Origin: Candidatus Tectimicrobiota bacterium
Lineage (GTDB): Bacteria > JACPUC01
Direction of reading: 5' to 3'
DNA length: 64,000 nt
NCBI GenBank assembly: GCA_016192455.1
Contig: JACPUC010000007.1
Span: 1-64,000, forward strand
Made by a program: the position numbers and the translations under genes. The notes beneath the pieces are model-generated. The model was not told the origin of the DNA, did no database searches, and saw only the letters and a list, made by a program, of their open reading frames with translations. Numbering within the stretch: position 1 is the stretch's first letter; each line of letters starts with the position of its first letter. Of this stretch, positions 63,021-64,000 are shown piece by piece.

Positions 63021-63280
63021 ACCTGGGAGGTGCGCCGCGCCGCCCCGCCCTCTGGCGCTGGGCGAGGGCTCCGTAACCGCATGGCGGCGGCAGGGGAGGG
63101 GGCCGCCGGCGCCGAGCAGCGTTCACGCGCAAGCTCCCTGGAAGGTCGGGCAGGGCAGGGGGGGCCCCTTACCTGGGAGCCCGCCGCTTGCCGGCTACGG
63201 GAGCGAAGGCTATACTAAACCTACGGCTCGGTCCAGGACCCCGATCTCCCACCTGATCGCAGTCAGAGGAGTATCGCGAC

Positions 63281-64000
63281 ATGCTCCATACAACACCGCA
63301 AGCGATGGATGCAGCGTTAGGCCACCTGGTGCGTCGCGGCAACGGCTCGATGTCGATCCTGCATGAGGGCCGCTTCCGCAGCGAGGCCCTCGACCTGCTG
63401 GCGCGCCACGCGGTCTTTGCCTCGGGGAAGGTGCGGGAGCATGCGCGCTGGCTGCTGCGGGCGGCGGCGCCGCGGCTCGGCGTTTACCCGATGTCGATCC
63501 AGCATCTCTACGAGGCCCGCGGCCGCGGTGAGTGCGGCGGCTTCACGGTGCCGGCGATCAACATCCGCGGCCTCACCTACGACGTGGCGCGCGCCATCTG
63601 CCGCGCCGCCCTGAAGCACGCCGCGGGAGCCGTCATCTTCGAGATCGCGCGCTCGGAAGTCGACTACACGGCCCAGCGTCCGGCGGAGTACGCCAGCGTG
63701 GTGCTGGCCGCCGCCATGCGCGAAGGGTTCGAAGGACCGCTCTTCATCCAGGGGGATCACTTCCAGATCAACGCCAAGAAGTTCGCCGCCGATCCCGACA
63801 AGGAGACGAAGGCGGTGCGCGCGCTCGTTTCCGAGGCGATCGCGGCCGGCTTCTACAACATTGACATCGACACCTCCACGCTGGTGGACCTGTCGAAGCC
63901 GACGATCGAGGAACAGCAGCGCGTCAATTTCACGCTGGCGGCGGAGCTGACGAAGCTGGTGCGCGCCGAGCAGCCGGCCGGCGTGACCATCTCCGTGGGC
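63281..64000 (+). CDS. Class II fructose-bisphosphate/tagatose-bisphosphate-type aldolase (cut by window edge)
   Basis: 240 codons open to the right edge, from ATG 63281 (AGAGGA upstream). GGFTVPAINIRGLTYDVARA, ALKHAAGAVIFEIA, then FIQGDHFQ with the zinc His, and GFYNIDIDTSTLVDLSKPT fit class II zinc aldolases of the FbaA/GatY superfamily. An ~80-residue N-terminal lead-in precedes the barrel. The missing C-terminus holds further zinc and phosphate ligands, so the substrate is open. Confidence 0.75.
   Translation, partial: MLHTTPQAMDAALGHLVRRGNGSMSILHEGRFRSEALDLLARHAVFASGKVREHARWLLRAAAPRLGVYPMSIQHLYEARGRGECGGFTVPAINIRGLTYDVARAICRAALKHAAGAVIFEIARSEVDYTAQRPAEYASVVLAAAMREGFEGPLFIQGDHFQINAKKFAADPDKETKAVRALVSEAIAAGFYNIDIDTSTLVDLSKPTIEEQQRVNFTLAAELTKLVRAEQPAGVTISVG

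Overview
This window is 64 kb of high-GC bacterial chromosome, roughly two thirds G+C by eye. An LptE lipoprotein shows an outer membrane. The long core run (recO-argS, hom-apgM-lysC-cimA, glyQS-ppdK, rib operon, nusB-leuS, lptE-holA, rpsT, murJ-xerD-glnD, phoH-ybeY) has an order reminiscent of deltaproteobacterial and NC10/Methylomirabilota-type genomes. That placement is an inference from gene order and composition, not a phylogeny. No rRNA, tRNA or CRISPR array was seen.

Layout. 1-700: end of an IS110-type transposase, then dispersed repeats. 710-1801: a DUF3179 protein whose conserved CPLC motif reads TGA-P-L-C, so probably a selenoprotein. 2017-5769: one-component tungstate/molybdate regulator and a TupABC importer, split by a nest of palindromic repeats. 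5776-7207: a lower-GC insert with a DUF4935-type PIN protein, bordered by two copies of the 3' end of an LLM oxidoreductase gene. 7213-16088 (minus): LLM oxidoreductase, NitT/TauT-type ABC transporter genes, gltX, a Memo-like protein and a sirtuin. 16337-17506: a branched-chain amino acid type binding protein. 17974-18537 (minus): an AhpD-like protein with TGA in place of the second Cys of CxxCxxxH, a second probable selenoprotein. 18776-23374 (minus): gltB. 23980-59160: the housekeeping run. 59290-63020: an operator-controlled phosphonate/phosphite-type importer (phnD-C-E-E). 63281-64000: start of a class II aldolase that runs off the window.

How the genes work together. hom, an apgM-type gene (proposed homoserine kinase), lysC and cimA are coupled by 4-nt overlaps between hom and apgM and between lysC and cimA, and form an aspartate-to-threonine/isoleucine module. 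ribD, ribE, ribBA and ribH follow a promoter and an FMN riboswitch and make riboflavin from GTP and ribulose 5-phosphate. GltB and the PII regulator GlnD belong to nitrogen assimilation. Tungstate uptake and two probable selenoproteins in one window suggest a Mo/W- and Se-using metabolism.

Most striking points: two separate genes with an in-frame TGA exactly at a redox-active Cys position, each with a plausible bacterial SECIS hairpin at the right distance; and two ~200-bp MITE copies with the same ends but different central palindromes, each palindrome also found outside the element in this window.
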